64,000 nucleotides of DNA from NCBI RefSeq assembly GCF_000259275.1, contig NC_017735.1, positions 1,302,001-1,366,000 on the forward strand, read 5' to 3'. The notes below the pieces were generated by a model that had not been told where the DNA came from, ran no database searches, and saw nothing but the letters and a program-made list of their open reading frames with translations. Every line of letters begins with the position of its first letter. Position 1 is the first letter of the stretch. The position numbers and the translations under genes were made by a program. This document shows, in pieces, positions 1 through 10,367 of this stretch. The DNA comes from Helicobacter cetorum MIT 99-5656. GTDB lineage: Bacteria > Campylobacterota > Campylobacteria > Campylobacterales > Helicobacteraceae.

Positions 1-339
1 TAGATAGGGTTTAACATTTTTAGAGCTACCTAAAAAATTGCCTAAACCGATATAAATGTTTGCCAAACGCTGTTTGTTATAAACATTCCAAGCACCGATA
101 GCTCCAATGCCAAATGACCATCCATTGTTATAAGAAAAATCCACTCCAAGGCGTGTCAAAGCCCCCACATAACTATGCGGATTTCTTTGCATGCCTTGAT
201 TGTATAATAACCCTAGATACCCAAAGGGGCTAACTGAAATCTCCAAAGCCTTTAAGGGGTAAAGCCCCAACAATAACCCCCATAACACCAGGCTATAGCA
301 CTGATTCTTTTCTTTCCTATACCACATCTTGTATCGCAT
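1..339 (-). CDS. outer membrane protein, 3'-truncated by window edge
   Basis: Reading the minus strand from 339 gives 113 codons with no stop, running off the left edge, so the C-terminus is missing. The start is basic (MRYKMWYRKEK), followed by a hydrophobic stretch (about residues 15-30) ending in LKALE, a plausible signal peptidase site. The mature part (SVSPFGYLGLLYNQG, then alternating short strands rich in G, Y, N and F) resembles the N-terminal beta-strands of small Helicobacter outer membrane beta-barrels. A second ATG at 327 is an alternative start. The gene is divergent from cbpA. The exact family cannot be named from this fragment. Confidence 0.6.
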   Translation of the reverse strand, partial: MRYKMWYRKEKNQCYSLVLWGLLLGLYPLKALEISVSPFGYLGLLYNQGMQRNPHSYVGALTRLGVDFSYNNGWSFGIGAIGAWNVYNKQRLANIYIGLGNFLGSSKNVKPYL

Positions 340-496
340 CAAGCAAACTCTAATAAAACCCCAAATCATTCGTTAATGTGTTTTCATTTAATCAAAATAT
401 TCTAATTAAAATTCAATTTAATTGTGCTGAAACCAAACAAAAAACGACAAGTTTTCCACTCATTCAAGCTCAAATCACATGAAATTATCAACTAAC

Positions 497-525
497 TTGA
501 TTGACTAACGCTAAAGATTTATGAT
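497..525 (+). promoter_or_regulatory. predicted cbpA promoter
   Basis: TTGATT (497-502) and TATGAT (520-525) are separated by 17 bp and lie about 40 bp before the cbpA start, a good fit for a housekeeping sigma promoter. HspR is known to repress this operon in H. pylori through a HAIR-type inverted repeat. A loose half-site-like stretch (ACTCATTCAAG, about 458-468) is visible upstream, but I cannot call a full HAIR element. Confidence 0.5.
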
Positions 526-566
526 AGCATTTATTCTAATAAAACTATTTTATAAGGTAAGTATCC

Positions 567-1433
567 ATGAGTAAGAGTTTATACCAGACTTTAAATGTGA
601 GCGAAAACGCCAGCCAAGATGAAATCAAAAAATCTTATCGCCGTTTAGCTAGACAATACCATCCTGATTTGAATAAGACCAAAGAAGCCGAAGAAAAATT
701 TAAAGAAATCAACGCCGCTTATGAAATCTTAAGCGATGAAGAAAAACGCCGTCAATACGACCAGTTTGGAGACAATATGTTTGGCGGACAACACTTTAGT
801 GATTTTGCTAGAAGCCGTGGCTCTAGTGAAAATTTAGATGATATTTTAAGCTCTATTTTTGGAAGGGGGGGCTTTTCACAAGGATTTTCTCAAAACGCAC
901 AGGGCTTTTCTAGTTTTGGTTTTTCTAATTTCGCCCCTGAAAATTTAGACATTACCACCACTTTAAATGTGTCTGTCCTAGACACCCTTTTAGGTAATAA
1001 AAAGCAAGTCATTATCAATAATGAGACCTTTAACATTAAAATTCCTATCGGCGTAGAAGAAGGCGAAAAAATTAGGGTGCGTAATAAAGGGAAAATGGGG
1101 CGAATGACTAGGGGTGATTTGCTCCTACAAATCCATGTTGAAGAAGATGAAATTTATAGGCGTGAAAAAGATGATATTATTCAAATCTTTGACTTACCCT
1201 TAAAAATGGCTCTTTTTGGGGGTAAAATTGAAATTGTGGCTTGGCATAAAACCCTAACTTTAACCATTCCACCTAACACAAAGGCTATGCAAAAATTCCG
1301 TGTTAAAGCCCAAGGGGTTAAAAACAGAAAAACTTCGCATACAGGAGATTTGTATTTACAAGCTCGTTTAATCTTACCTAAAGTTGAAGAGCTATCTGAT
1401 GAATTAAGAGCGTTATTAGAAAAGGAATTATAA
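567..1433 (+). CDS. cbpA: CbpA/DnaJ-class co-chaperone
   Basis: This is a 288-residue J-domain protein that would stimulate the ATPase of DnaK in the cytoplasm. The J domain occupies residues 1-70 with the HPD motif at 32-34. A Gly/Phe-rich linker follows (about 68-125), then a two-part substrate-binding C-terminal region (about 125-288). The CxxCxGxG zinc repeats of full DnaJ are absent, which makes it CbpA-type. The start ATG has an upstream AAGG-like ribosome site. It heads the cbpA-hspR-rarA operon (HP1024-1026 order), consistent with heat-shock control by HspR. A run of seven G (863-871 region) lies inside the Gly-rich linker. Confidence 0.93.
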   Translation: MSKSLYQTLNVSENASQDEIKKSYRRLARQYHPDLNKTKEAEEKFKEINAAYEILSDEEKRRQYDQFGDNMFGGQHFSDFARSRGSSENLDDILSSIFGRGGFSQGFSQNAQGFSSFGFSNFAPENLDITTTLNVSVLDTLLGNKKQVIINNETFNIKIPIGVEEGEKIRVRNKGKMGRMTRGDLLLQIHVEEDEIYRREKDDIIQIFDLPLKMALFGGKIEIVAWHKTLTLTIPPNTKAMQKFRVKAQGVKNRKTSHTGDLYLQARLILPKVEELSDELRALLEKEL

Positions 1434-1443
1434 GGGATATGCT

Positions 1444-1815
1444 ATGTGTGATTATGATGAACCGCTTTATTTAATCAGTGTTGTAGCTAAAATCCTAGAT
1501 GTGCATCCTCAAACCTTGCGGCAATATGAAAAAGAAGGTTTGATAGAGCCTAACAGAACCGGTGGAAAAATGCGTCTGTATTCTCAACGAGACATGGATA
1601 AAATTAAGACTATTTTACGCCTTACAAGAGATATGGGGGTTAATCTAGCGGGCGTAGATATTATTTTACGCTTGAAAGAAAAATTAGACGAATTAGATAA
1701 TCTCAATAAAGAATTGCAAAACGCTCTTCACAAACGCTCTAAAGATAACACAACCTTAATGAAAAATTTAAATACCCCTACTGATTCTTATGAATTGATT
1801 TTATTTAAAAAATGA
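1444..1815 (+). CDS. hspR: MerR-family heat shock repressor HspR
   Basis: This 123-residue protein begins with a MerR-type winged helix-turn-helix (about residues 8-40, including VHPQTLRQYEKEGLI and the G-KMRLYS wing) and ends in a coiled-coil-like helix (about 75-105). In H. pylori, HspR represses the cbpA-hspR-rarA, groESL and hrcA-grpE-dnaK promoters. It lies 10 bp after cbpA, and its stop overlaps the next start (ATGA), so the three genes are almost certainly co-transcribed. Length and position match HP1025. Confidence 0.92.
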   Translation: MCDYDEPLYLISVVAKILDVHPQTLRQYEKEGLIEPNRTGGKMRLYSQRDMDKIKTILRLTRDMGVNLAGVDIILRLKEKLDELDNLNKELQNALHKRSKDNTTLMKNLNTPTDSYELILFKK

Positions 1816-2990
1816 GCTTGACTTCTCTTTTAAACCCAAAAAGCCTAGAAGATTTTTTAGGGCAAGAGCATTTAATAGGAAGAGATACCCCCCTATTTAA
1901 AGCCTTACGCTCAAAACACTTTCCGCATGCCTTTTTCTATGGCCCACCAGGCGTGGGTAAAACAAGCTTGGCTCAAATCATCGCTCACACTTTAGAACGC
2001 CCTATTCTCTCGTTTAATGCGACCGATTTTAAGCTTGATGATTTGCGTCTTAAACTCAAAAATTACCAAAATGCCCTTTTAAAACCGATTGTTTTTATTG
2101 ATGAAACCCACAGATTGAATAAAACCCAGCAAGAATTTTTACTCCCCATTATGGAGAAAGATTTTGCTCTCATCTTAGGGGCTAGCACACAAGACCCTAA
2201 CTACAGCCTAAGCCATGCCATTCGTTCAAGAAGTTTCATTTTTGAATTAACCCCCCTAAAAAATAGCGAATTAGAAAAACTTTGCTCTAAAGCCTTAAAA
2301 TTGCTAGACAAACAAATAGAACCTAGCGCTAAAGTTTATCTTTTAAATAACAGTGCCGGTGATGCTAGAGCGTTATTGAATCTCTTAGATTTGAGTGCCA
2401 AAATAGAAAATCCTATCACTTTAGAAACCCTAAAATCCTTACGCCCCCATAGTCTAAATGACGGAGCCTGCAGCGATGATACCCATTATAATCTTATCAG
2501 TGCGTTAATCAAGTCTTTAAGGGGAAGCGATGAAAACGCTTCTTTATACTATCTAGCACGCCTAATTGCTGGCGGAGAAAATCCTGAATTTATCGCAAGA
2601 AGGCTTGTTATTTTTGCGAGTGAAGACATAGGCAACGCTAATCCAAACGCCCTTAATCTAGCCACTTCATGCTTATTTTCAGTCAAACAAATCGGCTATC
2701 CAGAAGCTCGCATTATTTTGAGTCAATGCGTGATTTATTTGGCTTGTTCGCCTAAGTCTAACACGGCTTATAAAGCCATAAACAAAGCCCTAGATTGTAT
2801 TAAAAAAGGGGGGCTTTATCCTATTCCTAAGCACCTACTACCTAATGCCAAAGATTATCTTTACCCACACGATTATAATGGCTATGTGAAACAAGACTAT
2901 TTAGAAAAACCCTTAGAATTTGTTTGTTCTCAAGGCATAGGGTTTGAAAAAACCTTGAAAGAATGGTTAGAGAAAATAAAGTCTGTTTGA
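1812..2990 (+). CDS. rarA: RarA/MgsA-type AAA+ ATPase
   Basis: This 392-residue clamp-loader-like AAA+ ATPase acts at stalled replication forks in the bacterial family. Walker A is GPPGVGKT (residues 44-51) and the Walker B acidic motif is DETH (97-100). The sensor-type stretch LGASTQDPNYSL follows, and the C-terminal MgsA domain shows SLRGSDENASLYYLARLIAGGE and ASEDIG, typical of the family. The start overlaps the hspR stop by 4 bp. It is the third gene of the heat-shock operon. The family is clear; the physiological role in Helicobacter is inferred. Confidence 0.9.
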   Translation: MSLTSLLNPKSLEDFLGQEHLIGRDTPLFKALRSKHFPHAFFYGPPGVGKTSLAQIIAHTLERPILSFNATDFKLDDLRLKLKNYQNALLKPIVFIDETHRLNKTQQEFLLPIMEKDFALILGASTQDPNYSLSHAIRSRSFIFELTPLKNSELEKLCSKALKLLDKQIEPSAKVYLLNNSAGDARALLNLLDLSAKIENPITLETLKSLRPHSLNDGACSDDTHYNLISALIKSLRGSDENASLYYLARLIAGGENPEFIARRLVIFASEDIGNANPNALNLATSCLFSVKQIGYPEARIILSQCVIYLACSPKSNTAYKAINKALDCIKKGGLYPIPKHLLPNAKDYLYPHDYNGYVKQDYLEKPLEFVCSQGIGFEKTLKEWLEKIKSV

Positions 2991-3033
2991 CTCGCTTAGC
3001 TGGATAAAAATTAACATTTCTTATCAAATTTAA

Positions 3034-3082
3034 ATAATAATGAGTTTTATTTAGTTTTCATCTCATTATTATATGTTATAAT
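3034..3082 (+). promoter_or_regulatory. fur promoter with perfect inverted repeat (candidate Fur operator)
   Basis: An 11-bp arm ATAATAATGAG (3034-3044) is repeated as its exact reverse complement CTCATTATTAT (3062-3072) with a 17-bp spacer. Just downstream is a consensus -10 hexamer TATAAT (3077-3082), so the repeat covers the -35 region. The arms contain TAATAAT/ATTATTA, the half-site type reported for iron-bound H. pylori Fur. This fits autorepression of fur. The repeat and -10 are seen directly; the operator role is inferred. Confidence 0.65.
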
Positions 3083-3128
3083 ATTGTCGTTATGAAAATC
3101 ATTTTATATACAAAGGAAATATTTAACC

Positions 3129-3581
3129 ATGAAAAGATTAGAAACTTTGGAATCCATTTTAGAGCGTTTGAGAATGTCTATCAAAAAGAATGGACTAAAA
3201 AATTCTAAGCAACGAGAAGAAGTCGTGAGCGTTTTATATCGTAGTGGCACGCACCTAAGCCCTGAAGAAATCACACATTGTATCCGCCAAAAGGATAAAA
3301 ATACAAGCATTTCCTCAGTGTATCGCATTTTAAATTTCCTAGAAAAAGAAAATTTTATCTGTGTTTTAGAGACTTCAAAAAGCGGACGGCGTTATGAAAT
3401 TGCGGCTAAAGAACATCATGATCATATCATTTGTTTGCATTGCGGTAAGATCATTGAATTTGCCGACCCTGAAATTGAACACCGCCAAAACGAAGTCGCT
3501 AAAAAGCATGAAGCCAAACTCATTAGCCATGACATGAAATTATTTGTATGGTGTAAAGAATGCCAAGAAAAGGAAGGTTAA
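3129..3581 (+). CDS. fur: ferric uptake regulator Fur
   Basis: This 150-residue Fur protein has an N-terminal winged helix domain with the recognition stretch ISSVYRILNFLE (about residues 61-72) and a C-terminal dimerisation domain. Metal ligands are visible: the His-rich EHHDH (95-99), CLHC (102-105) and CKEC (142-145), the two CxxC pairs of the structural zinc site. The start has an AAGGAAA ribosome site. In Helicobacter, Fur controls iron uptake, storage and acid response, both with and without iron. It is monocistronic and convergent with the next gene (1-bp gap). Confidence 0.96.
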   Translation: MKRLETLESILERLRMSIKKNGLKNSKQREEVVSVLYRSGTHLSPEEITHCIRQKDKNTSISSVYRILNFLEKENFICVLETSKSGRRYEIAAKEHHDHIICLHCGKIIEFADPEIEHRQNEVAKKHEAKLISHDMKLFVWCKECQEKEG

Positions 3582-3582
3582 A

Positions 3583-4077
3583 TCAAGGACTAGCTTGAAT
3601 GGTTTTAAGGACTTCATTCAAGTTAAAACGCTTGAGTTTTAGGGCTTTAACTTGTTCATTGCTCATGCGTTTCCAAATGAAGGTTTTGCCTACATACCCC
3701 CATTTGTCATAGCTTGGGGTAAATTCCAAATCCCCCTTTGAATTTTGAGTTACCTTGACATAGTAAGTCTTGCCATCATAAAAATTATAAGCTTTTCCAT
3801 CTTTATAAGACCTATCGCCCTTTTTGACCAAACCGCTCAAAAACACCACGCCCTTATCGCTACGATTCCTTAGTTCTGGGTTAGGGTTATATTTGTCTTT
3901 TCTGGCACTAGAGCCATCTACATTAGAAATACCATAAGCATAAAATTTGCCCTTGTATTTGAAAAATTCCACATAAGAACTTTTCATGTGTAAAAACGCC
4001 TGAGTTTGATAGATTCCAGACAGCTCCACAGCCCCTAAAAAGCCAAAAAAGGCTAAGAAAATTATGATTGTAACCAT
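3583..4077 (-). CDS. exported lipocalin-like protein (HP1028 type)
   Basis: This 164-residue protein has an N-terminal hydrophobic export segment (about residues 1-16), then a mature beta-rich domain beginning VELSGIYQT. The pattern, with GKTYYVKV and KWGYVGKTFIWKRMS near the end, matches the DUF2147-like family; the H. pylori orthologue HP1028 is described as a periplasmic lipocalin fold. The ligand is unknown. It lies convergent to fur and just after the YhcH-like gene (6-bp gap), so the two may share a transcript. Confidence 0.75.
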   Translation of the reverse strand: MVTIIIFLAFFGFLGAVELSGIYQTQAFLHMKSSYVEFFKYKGKFYAYGISNVDGSSARKDKYNPNPELRNRSDKGVVFLSGLVKKGDRSYKDGKAYNFYDGKTYYVKVTQNSKGDLEFTPSYDKWGYVGKTFIWKRMSNEQVKALKLKRFNLNEVLKTIQASP

Positions 4078-4083
4078 AATATA

Positions 4084-5521
<1,438 letters not shown>

Positions 5522-5524
5522 TTC

Positions 5525-6589
5525 TTACTCTTCTTCTGTCTTCATAATATCGCCCACTTTACCCCTACGCTGTTCTTCTAACATTTCTAAAATTTCTTTA
5601 GTCCGCTCTTTTTCACCATAAATCACTTCCTTAATTTGAATGGTTTTTCTATACCCTTGAAACCCTACACTCGCTAAATAACGCTTTTTCTTATGCACGA
5701 ACACGCTCACTTCATCATTGGCTACCTTATTCAAGCGAATGGTATCCCCCACATCTAAATCTAACACTTCTTTCAAGCTCAAATCTATCGCACCTAAAAA
5801 CACCATCATATCCACACTCACCCCACTTAGTAAGGCTTGCAATTCTTTATTACGGCTCTTTTTAGAGTTAGTTTCTGAAAGCATTAAATCCCTACTCCCC
5901 ATTTTAGAAAGAATACTCTCAATAGAGATAACTGGGTAGCAAATATTCATCATGCCACGACTATGTCCGATAATAATTTCTAAGACCACCATAATCGCAA
6001 TTTCATTTTGAGCCACGATTTGAACCACATTTGCACTAGATTCTTTAGCATCAATAGTAGGAAACATCTCTACTACAGGCAACCAAACTTCTTTCAAAAT
6101 TTGCATCACTTGGCGCAAAATCGTATCTAGCAAATTCAATTCAATATCGCTAAACTCCCTATTTTGCTCATACGCACTTCCCTTGCCCCCTAGTAATCTG
6201 TCAATCATAGGAAAAGCAATGCTAGGATTAATTTCTAAAACCCCAGTTCCGCCCATAGGCTTCATAGAAAAGACATTAAAGCTTGTAGGACTAGGCAAGC
6301 TCATTAAAAATTCGCCATAAGTCATTTGGTCAACGCTATGAAGCTGAATTTCTACAATAGAGCGCATGATAGAAGAAATTTGACTAGAGAGATTCCTAGC
6401 CATTTTGTCATGGATACTTCTAAAAGAGCGTAGTTGCTCCTTGCTCACACGATTAGGGCGTTTAAAATCATAAAGAGTTACACTGCGTTGGGGAATAATA
6501 TCTTTTTTTTGGACATTCTGAATATCTACATTTTCATCAACGACTTCTAAAAGCGCATCAATTTCTTCTTGGCTTAAAATATCAGCCAT
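5525..6589 (-). CDS. fliM: flagellar motor switch protein FliM
   Basis: This 354-residue protein begins with the conserved CheY-binding segment MADILSQEEIDALLEVV (residues 1-17), followed by the CheC-like middle domain and a C-terminal SpoA domain (SLKEVLDLDVGDTIRLNK). It forms the switch ring that binds phospho-CheY and FliG. A GGAG ribosome site lies just upstream of the ATG at 6589. It overlaps the end of fliA by 8 bp and precedes fliY by 3 bp. Length and order equal HP1031. Confidence 0.95.
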   Translation of the reverse strand: MADILSQEEIDALLEVVDENVDIQNVQKKDIIPQRSVTLYDFKRPNRVSKEQLRSFRSIHDKMARNLSSQISSIMRSIVEIQLHSVDQMTYGEFLMSLPSPTSFNVFSMKPMGGTGVLEINPSIAFPMIDRLLGGKGSAYEQNREFSDIELNLLDTILRQVMQILKEVWLPVVEMFPTIDAKESSANVVQIVAQNEIAIMVVLEIIIGHSRGMMNICYPVISIESILSKMGSRDLMLSETNSKKSRNKELQALLSGVSVDMMVFLGAIDLSLKEVLDLDVGDTIRLNKVANDEVSVFVHKKKRYLASVGFQGYRKTIQIKEVIYGEKERTKEILEMLEEQRRGKVGDIMKTEEE

Positions 6590-7343
6590 GGCTTGCTCCT
6601 AAGGATTTACGCACTTTTTTAATCACTTCTTTGATAATTTGAGAAATGCGTGATTCTGTAATACCTAAAATCTCTTTAATCTCACTCAAATTCAACTCTT
6701 CAAAGTAATAGAGCTGGATAAGGGTTTGCTCTCGCTCACTCATTTGACTCAACACTTTTTGGACATGCTCTAACAACTCTTCTACTTCAATTTTTTTAGT
6801 GATTTGGTCTTGCTCAATCGCATTAAATTGCTCATCTATAGGCACTAAAGCGTAAATATCAGAAGCTACTTTAGCTTCTCTAATTTTTTCAATGCTTTCA
6901 CCCAAAACCTGTGCTAAATACTCATCACTAGGCTCTTTTCCATGCTCATTAAGATACTTGGTTGTCTCATTATCAATATTTTTAATCAATTTCCTACTAG
7001 AGCGAGAAATCACATCTAAAGAGCGTAAATAATCTAACATCGCTCCATTGACACGAGTTTTTGCATACCCCCAAAAAGAGTCGTTTAACGCACTCTCATA
7101 ACGCCTAGCTAATTTAATTAATTCTTCAGTGCCGACAGAGACTAGGTCGTTAAAATCAATAGAACTAGGCAAGCGCTCTTTCAAGCGAAACGCCATAGCA
7201 CGCACCGCTGGTAAATACTGAACAGCTAGTGCATCTTGATTGTGGTGTTGTTGCTTATCATAGGCGTTCAAAACTTTTTCTACGCTTTTTTCCTTAGGAG
7301 TCTCTTGTAAATGTTGCATTTCATTGTCCATCATCAAAATCAT
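6582..7343 (-). CDS. fliA: flagellar sigma factor FliA (sigma-28)
   Basis: This 253-residue sigma-70 family protein shows region 2 (LPSSIDFNDLVSVGTEELIKLARRY, then FWGYAKTRVNGAMLDYLRSLD), region 3, and a region 4 helix-turn-helix (LNLSEIKEILGITESRISQIIKEV). It directs transcription of late flagellar genes such as flaA. The start may be the first ATG or one of the next two Met codons (MILMMDNEM); the first overlaps HP1033-like gene by 23 bp. The FlgM anti-sigma gene is not in the window. Confidence 0.93.
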   Translation of the reverse strand: MILMMDNEMQHLQETPKEKSVEKVLNAYDKQQHHNQDALAVQYLPAVRAMAFRLKERLPSSIDFNDLVSVGTEELIKLARRYESALNDSFWGYAKTRVNGAMLDYLRSLDVISRSSRKLIKNIDNETTKYLNEHGKEPSDEYLAQVLGESIEKIREAKVASDIYALVPIDEQFNAIEQDQITKKIEVEELLEHVQKVLSQMSEREQTLIQLYYFEELNLSEIKEILGITESRISQIIKEVIKKVRKSLGASHG

Positions 7344-7635
7344 AACTTCTAATGTAATTTAAAATGCCTGTAACTTCTTTTTCTCGGCTTTTGAACTCAT
7401 GATTAAAACGAAGTAGTCGCTCTTCTGTGCCTTTCTTATCAAAAAGACAAATATCTAAATCCGTGCAAGCAATAAAAACAGACGCAAATAAAAGCACAAT
7501 CAAGTAAGAACCAAGCGTCGATACCACCGTCCATAATAAAATACTCTCAGGTTGATTAAATTTCAACACAGAAAACACTAACCCCAAGAAAAATCCCACT
7601 ACAACAGAAAAGTGTATAAAGTTTTGTATCTTCAT
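7321..7635 (-). CDS. small membrane protein in the flhF-fliA operon (HP1033 type)
   Basis: This 104-residue protein has two hydrophobic membrane segments (about residues 9-27 and 34-58) followed by a charged cytoplasmic tail (EERLLRFNHEFKSREKEV). I recognise no domain. It lies between flhG and fliA with overlap at its 3' end and an 8-bp gap at its 5' end, so it is translated within the flagellar operon. Its conservation in that position in H. pylori (HP1033) suggests a flagellar role, but none is shown by the sequence. Confidence 0.8.
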   Translation of the reverse strand: MKIQNFIHFSVVVGFFLGLVFSVLKFNQPESILLWTVVSTLGSYLIVLLFASVFIACTDLDICLFDKKGTEERLLRFNHEFKSREKEVTGILNYIRSYDFDDGQ

Positions 7636-7642
7636 TCCAAGC

Positions 7643-8527
7643 CTATCCCAAATATTTCAAAAGTCTCTTAAAAAAGCTTTTAAAATCTTCTTTTGGTGTT
7701 TCTAAAATGCCTGTCTCTAGTTTAGAAACTAAAATACCAGCTATTTGGTCAATAGATTGCGAAAACAAATCATTAGGGGCAATTTTTCGCAAAATCTTTC
7801 GCTCCCTAATGTAGCGTTTCAATAAAGAGCTGTTCTCTATCGCTCCTAAGTAATGCAGTTGTAATGAAACAATATTGCTTTTAGCTACCTTAAGCAACCT
7901 ATCATAAGTTGCCTTGCCTTCTTTAGGCTGTGCCACCATGTTTGTGATAAGAAACAATTCATTTTTATTCTTAGCATTAATTTTTATGCATGCATACGCA
8001 TCAGTGATGGCTGATGGGTCAGGTGTGGTAACCACCACCACACAATCGCTCGCATTTAAAAACGCTTGCGTAGTGGCTCCAATCCCAGCTCCTGTATCAA
8101 TAACGATATAATCTAAGGAGCTTAAAACCCCTTCATCATCTACAAATTTATCTAAGGCTTCTGTGCCACTAATATATTTTAAAATTTCTTCGCCACTATC
8201 CCCAGGAATGAGACAAAGTCCCGGTTCAATCTCGCAAATAATTTCTTGCAATTTAGCTTCACCTTTGAGAGCGTGCAAAATATTCTTATAAGTTTTTACC
8301 CCAAAGATTACATCTAAATTCGCTAAACCAATATCTGCATCAAACACCCCTACCTTATAACCTTTCTTATACAAAGAATAGGCTAAATTAGCACTAATAT
8401 TAGATTTTCCCACTCCCCCCTTACCACTTGTTATGGCAATAAACTTTGTATTTCCCCTATTATTAAAAAAACTCTTAGAGGCTTTGACATTGATAAAGCT
8501 GTCTAAACGGCTCGCCTGATTACTCAT
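7643..8527 (-). CDS. flhG: flagellum number regulator FlhG (MinD-like ATPase, YlxH)
   Basis: This 294-residue ParA/MinD-type ATPase has the deviant Walker A GKGGVGKS (residues 35-42), switch motifs VGVFDADIGLANLD and IVIDTGAGI, and a C-terminal amphipathic tail (FKSFFKRLLKYLG) suitable for membrane binding. FlhG pairs with FlhF to set the site and number of polar flagella. Start and flhF stop overlap by 4 bp (ATGA type), which fits coupled synthesis. Confidence 0.92.
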   Translation of the reverse strand: MSNQASRLDSFINVKASKSFFNNRGNTKFIAITSGKGGVGKSNISANLAYSLYKKGYKVGVFDADIGLANLDVIFGVKTYKNILHALKGEAKLQEIICEIEPGLCLIPGDSGEEILKYISGTEALDKFVDDEGVLSSLDYIVIDTGAGIGATTQAFLNASDCVVVVTTPDPSAITDAYACIKINAKNKNELFLITNMVAQPKEGKATYDRLLKVAKSNIVSLQLHYLGAIENSSLLKRYIRERKILRKIAPNDLFSQSIDQIAGILVSKLETGILETPKEDFKSFFKRLLKYLG

Positions 8528-9879
8528 GCATGTTCCTTGTTAGGGTTAGTGAAACCATCTAACATACAATCCACTAAATATTCATTAGTTGCAACTCTCA
8601 AATCCATAGGCACTTCTTGTCCAACAGAAAGATAGCTAATGGGCTTTTGGCTCTCATGCACAAGCGAGAACAAATTCCCCAATCCCCTACTCTCATCTAA
8701 TTTGGTAAAGATTAAGGTGTCAATCCCTAGCACTCCAAAAGAATCATAAATATCTTTCATGTCTTCATATTTAGTGGTAACTGAAAGCACTAAGGACACA
8801 TCAATATTATAGCCCCCATCTACAAATTCCTTCAAACTAGCAATCTTTTCTTTATCGTATTGCGAATGCCCTGTGGTGTCTACTAAAATGAAATCACAAT
8901 ACTCCAAAGCTTCAATTTCTTTAGCAAAATCCTTTGCATCAATAACGGTTTCTATACTCATCTTCATTTTATTAGCATACCAACTCAATTGCTCTAGGGC
9001 TCCGATACGATAATTATCTAAAGTAATAATGCCTACCTTATATTTTTTATCTAACATCTTAGAATAGCGTGCGGCCAGTTTGGCTAAAGTGGTTGTTTTG
9101 CCTACGCCCGTAGGCCCTACAAGCATTAAAATTCGTTTCTCTCTCAAACTCAAATCTTCAGGGCGGCATAGTATCATTTTCCGTAGCACTTCTCTAAAAT
9201 AGCGTTTAACCGTTACAGAATTTTCTCGCATGCGTAAAGGCATCAGTTCTAAACTCAATTGCATGATTTCATCTAAATGGCTCGGACGCATTCCACTTTG
9301 TTTGGCTATTTTATAAATTTCAGCGAACTCTTGGGGAATATTAACGGAGTTAGGATTCTTCTCATCCCAAAACATGTTTTGAATCAACTTCAAACTATCT
9401 GTTATTTTACTCAGTTGCACATTAATATCTTTAATTTCTTCTTGCTGTGCGTCTTTTTCTTTTTTAATCTTAGTTTCACTCTTTAAGGTTTTTAAAAAAC
9501 TATCTTCTTTACTCGTTTCTAAAGCCATGTCATCTAATAGAGCATCTTTTTCTTGAATGGTCTTATTTCTTGAAATTTTATTATTAAACGAAACTCCAGC
9601 AAGCTTACGCATTTCTTCCACAGTGCTTGAAAGCTGCATAACCACATCTTCTTCGCTCAACTCTTCATCATACAAACTCTCTGGAATAAGGGGAGCTTTG
9701 ATGGACTCATCTTCTATCTCTTCTTCAACCGCCACAACAATTTCATAAAGTCCTGCAGAAGTGAGCGTTTTTTTACGAATTTCTTGAGTTTTAAACACTA
9801 ACGCATCTACTCCGTGATGACTTTGAGCAATTTTTAAAGCTTCAGCTGCTGTCTCTCCGCTATAGGTATAGAATTTCAC
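8524..9879 (-). CDS. flhF: flagellar GTPase FlhF
   Basis: This 451-residue SRP-type GTPase has a basic/acidic N-terminal domain with a coiled-coil-prone stretch (about 130-170), then the NG domain: P-loop GPTGVGKT (255-262), the DTTGHSQ switch region and [10 protein letters not shown] near the end. FlhF recruits early flagellar structures to the pole and in epsilonproteobacteria is needed for sigma-54 flagellar gene expression. It overlaps folK upstream and flhG downstream by 4 bp each. Confidence 0.94.
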   Translation of the reverse strand: MKFYTYSGETAAEALKIAQSHHGVDALVFKTQEIRKKTLTSAGLYEIVVAVEEEIEDESIKAPLIPESLYDEELSEEDVVMQLSSTVEEMRKLAGVSFNNKISRNKTIQEKDALLDDMALETSKEDSFLKTLKSETKIKKEKDAQQEEIKDINVQLSKITDSLKLIQNMFWDEKNPNSVNIPQEFAEIYKIAKQSGMRPSHLDEIMQLSLELMPLRMRENSVTVKRYFREVLRKMILCRPEDLSLREKRILMLVGPTGVGKTTTLAKLAARYSKMLDKKYKVGIITLDNYRIGALEQLSWYANKMKMSIETVIDAKDFAKEIEALEYCDFILVDTTGHSQYDKEKIASLKEFVDGGYNIDVSLVLSVTTKYEDMKDIYDSFGVLGIDTLIFTKLDESRGLGNLFSLVHESQKPISYLSVGQEVPMDLRVATNEYLVDCMLDGFTNPNKEHA

Positions 9880-10367
9880 TTTAATTCCCCATTTTTAAAA
9901 AGGATTTGCTGTAAGGCTAAAGGCACTAACACGGACTCTCTCTCATGCCACTTAGGATGGGGCAAGGTCAAATAAGCTTGATTCAACACCACCTTATTAA
10001 AGGCAAGAATATCAATATCCAAAGTCCTTGGAGCGTCCTTAAAATCACGCTTTCTTTTGCGACCAAAACGCCTTTCTATATAAAAAACTAAAGCAAAAAA
10101 TTCACGCAAACTCAAATATGTCCTAAGCACAATCGTAGCATTATAAAAAGTGGGTTGCTGAGTATAGCCAAAGGGTGGGTTCAAATAGATAGGAGAAGTT
10201 AAAAGTCTTCCTATGCCACTATGATTTTTCAACCACAAGTAGCATCGCTCTAAAGTTTTTAGCGGACTTTTTATATTGCCCCCAATCCCTAACACAACCC
10301 TATTAGAAAAACACACCCCACTCTTAGAAGCACTCGGAAAAAAATGTGTCAAAAGAATCTTATGCAT
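9876..10367 (-). CDS. folK: HPPK, 6-hydroxymethyl-dihydropterin pyrophosphokinase
   Basis: This 163-residue enzyme catalyses ATP-dependent pyrophosphorylation of 6-hydroxymethyl-7,8-dihydropterin in folate synthesis. The family motifs are present: [13 protein letters not shown] near residue 30, the catalytic loop region [24 protein letters not shown] ([14 protein letters not shown], magnesium and ATP binding) and LPHPKWHER close to the end. It overlaps pepQ by one base and flhF by 4. A folate gene leading a flagellar operon is the H. pylori arrangement (HP1036). Confidence 0.9.
   Translation of the reverse strand: MHKILLTHFFPSASKSGVCFSNRVVLGIGGNIKSPLKTLERCYLWLKNHSGIGRLLTSPIYLNPPFGYTQQPTFYNATIVLRTYLSLREFFALVFYIERRFGRKRKRDFKDAPRTLDIDILAFNKVVLNQAYLTLPHPKWHERESVLVPLALQQILFKNGELK

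Noticed and set aside
863-871. Seven-G tract in cbpA as a phase-variation switch
   Set aside because: It is short, lies in the conserved Gly-rich linker of an essential-type chaperone operon, and the gene is in frame. Similar seven-base tracts in flgI (29274-29280), the SPFH gene and the TauE gene were rejected on the same ground.
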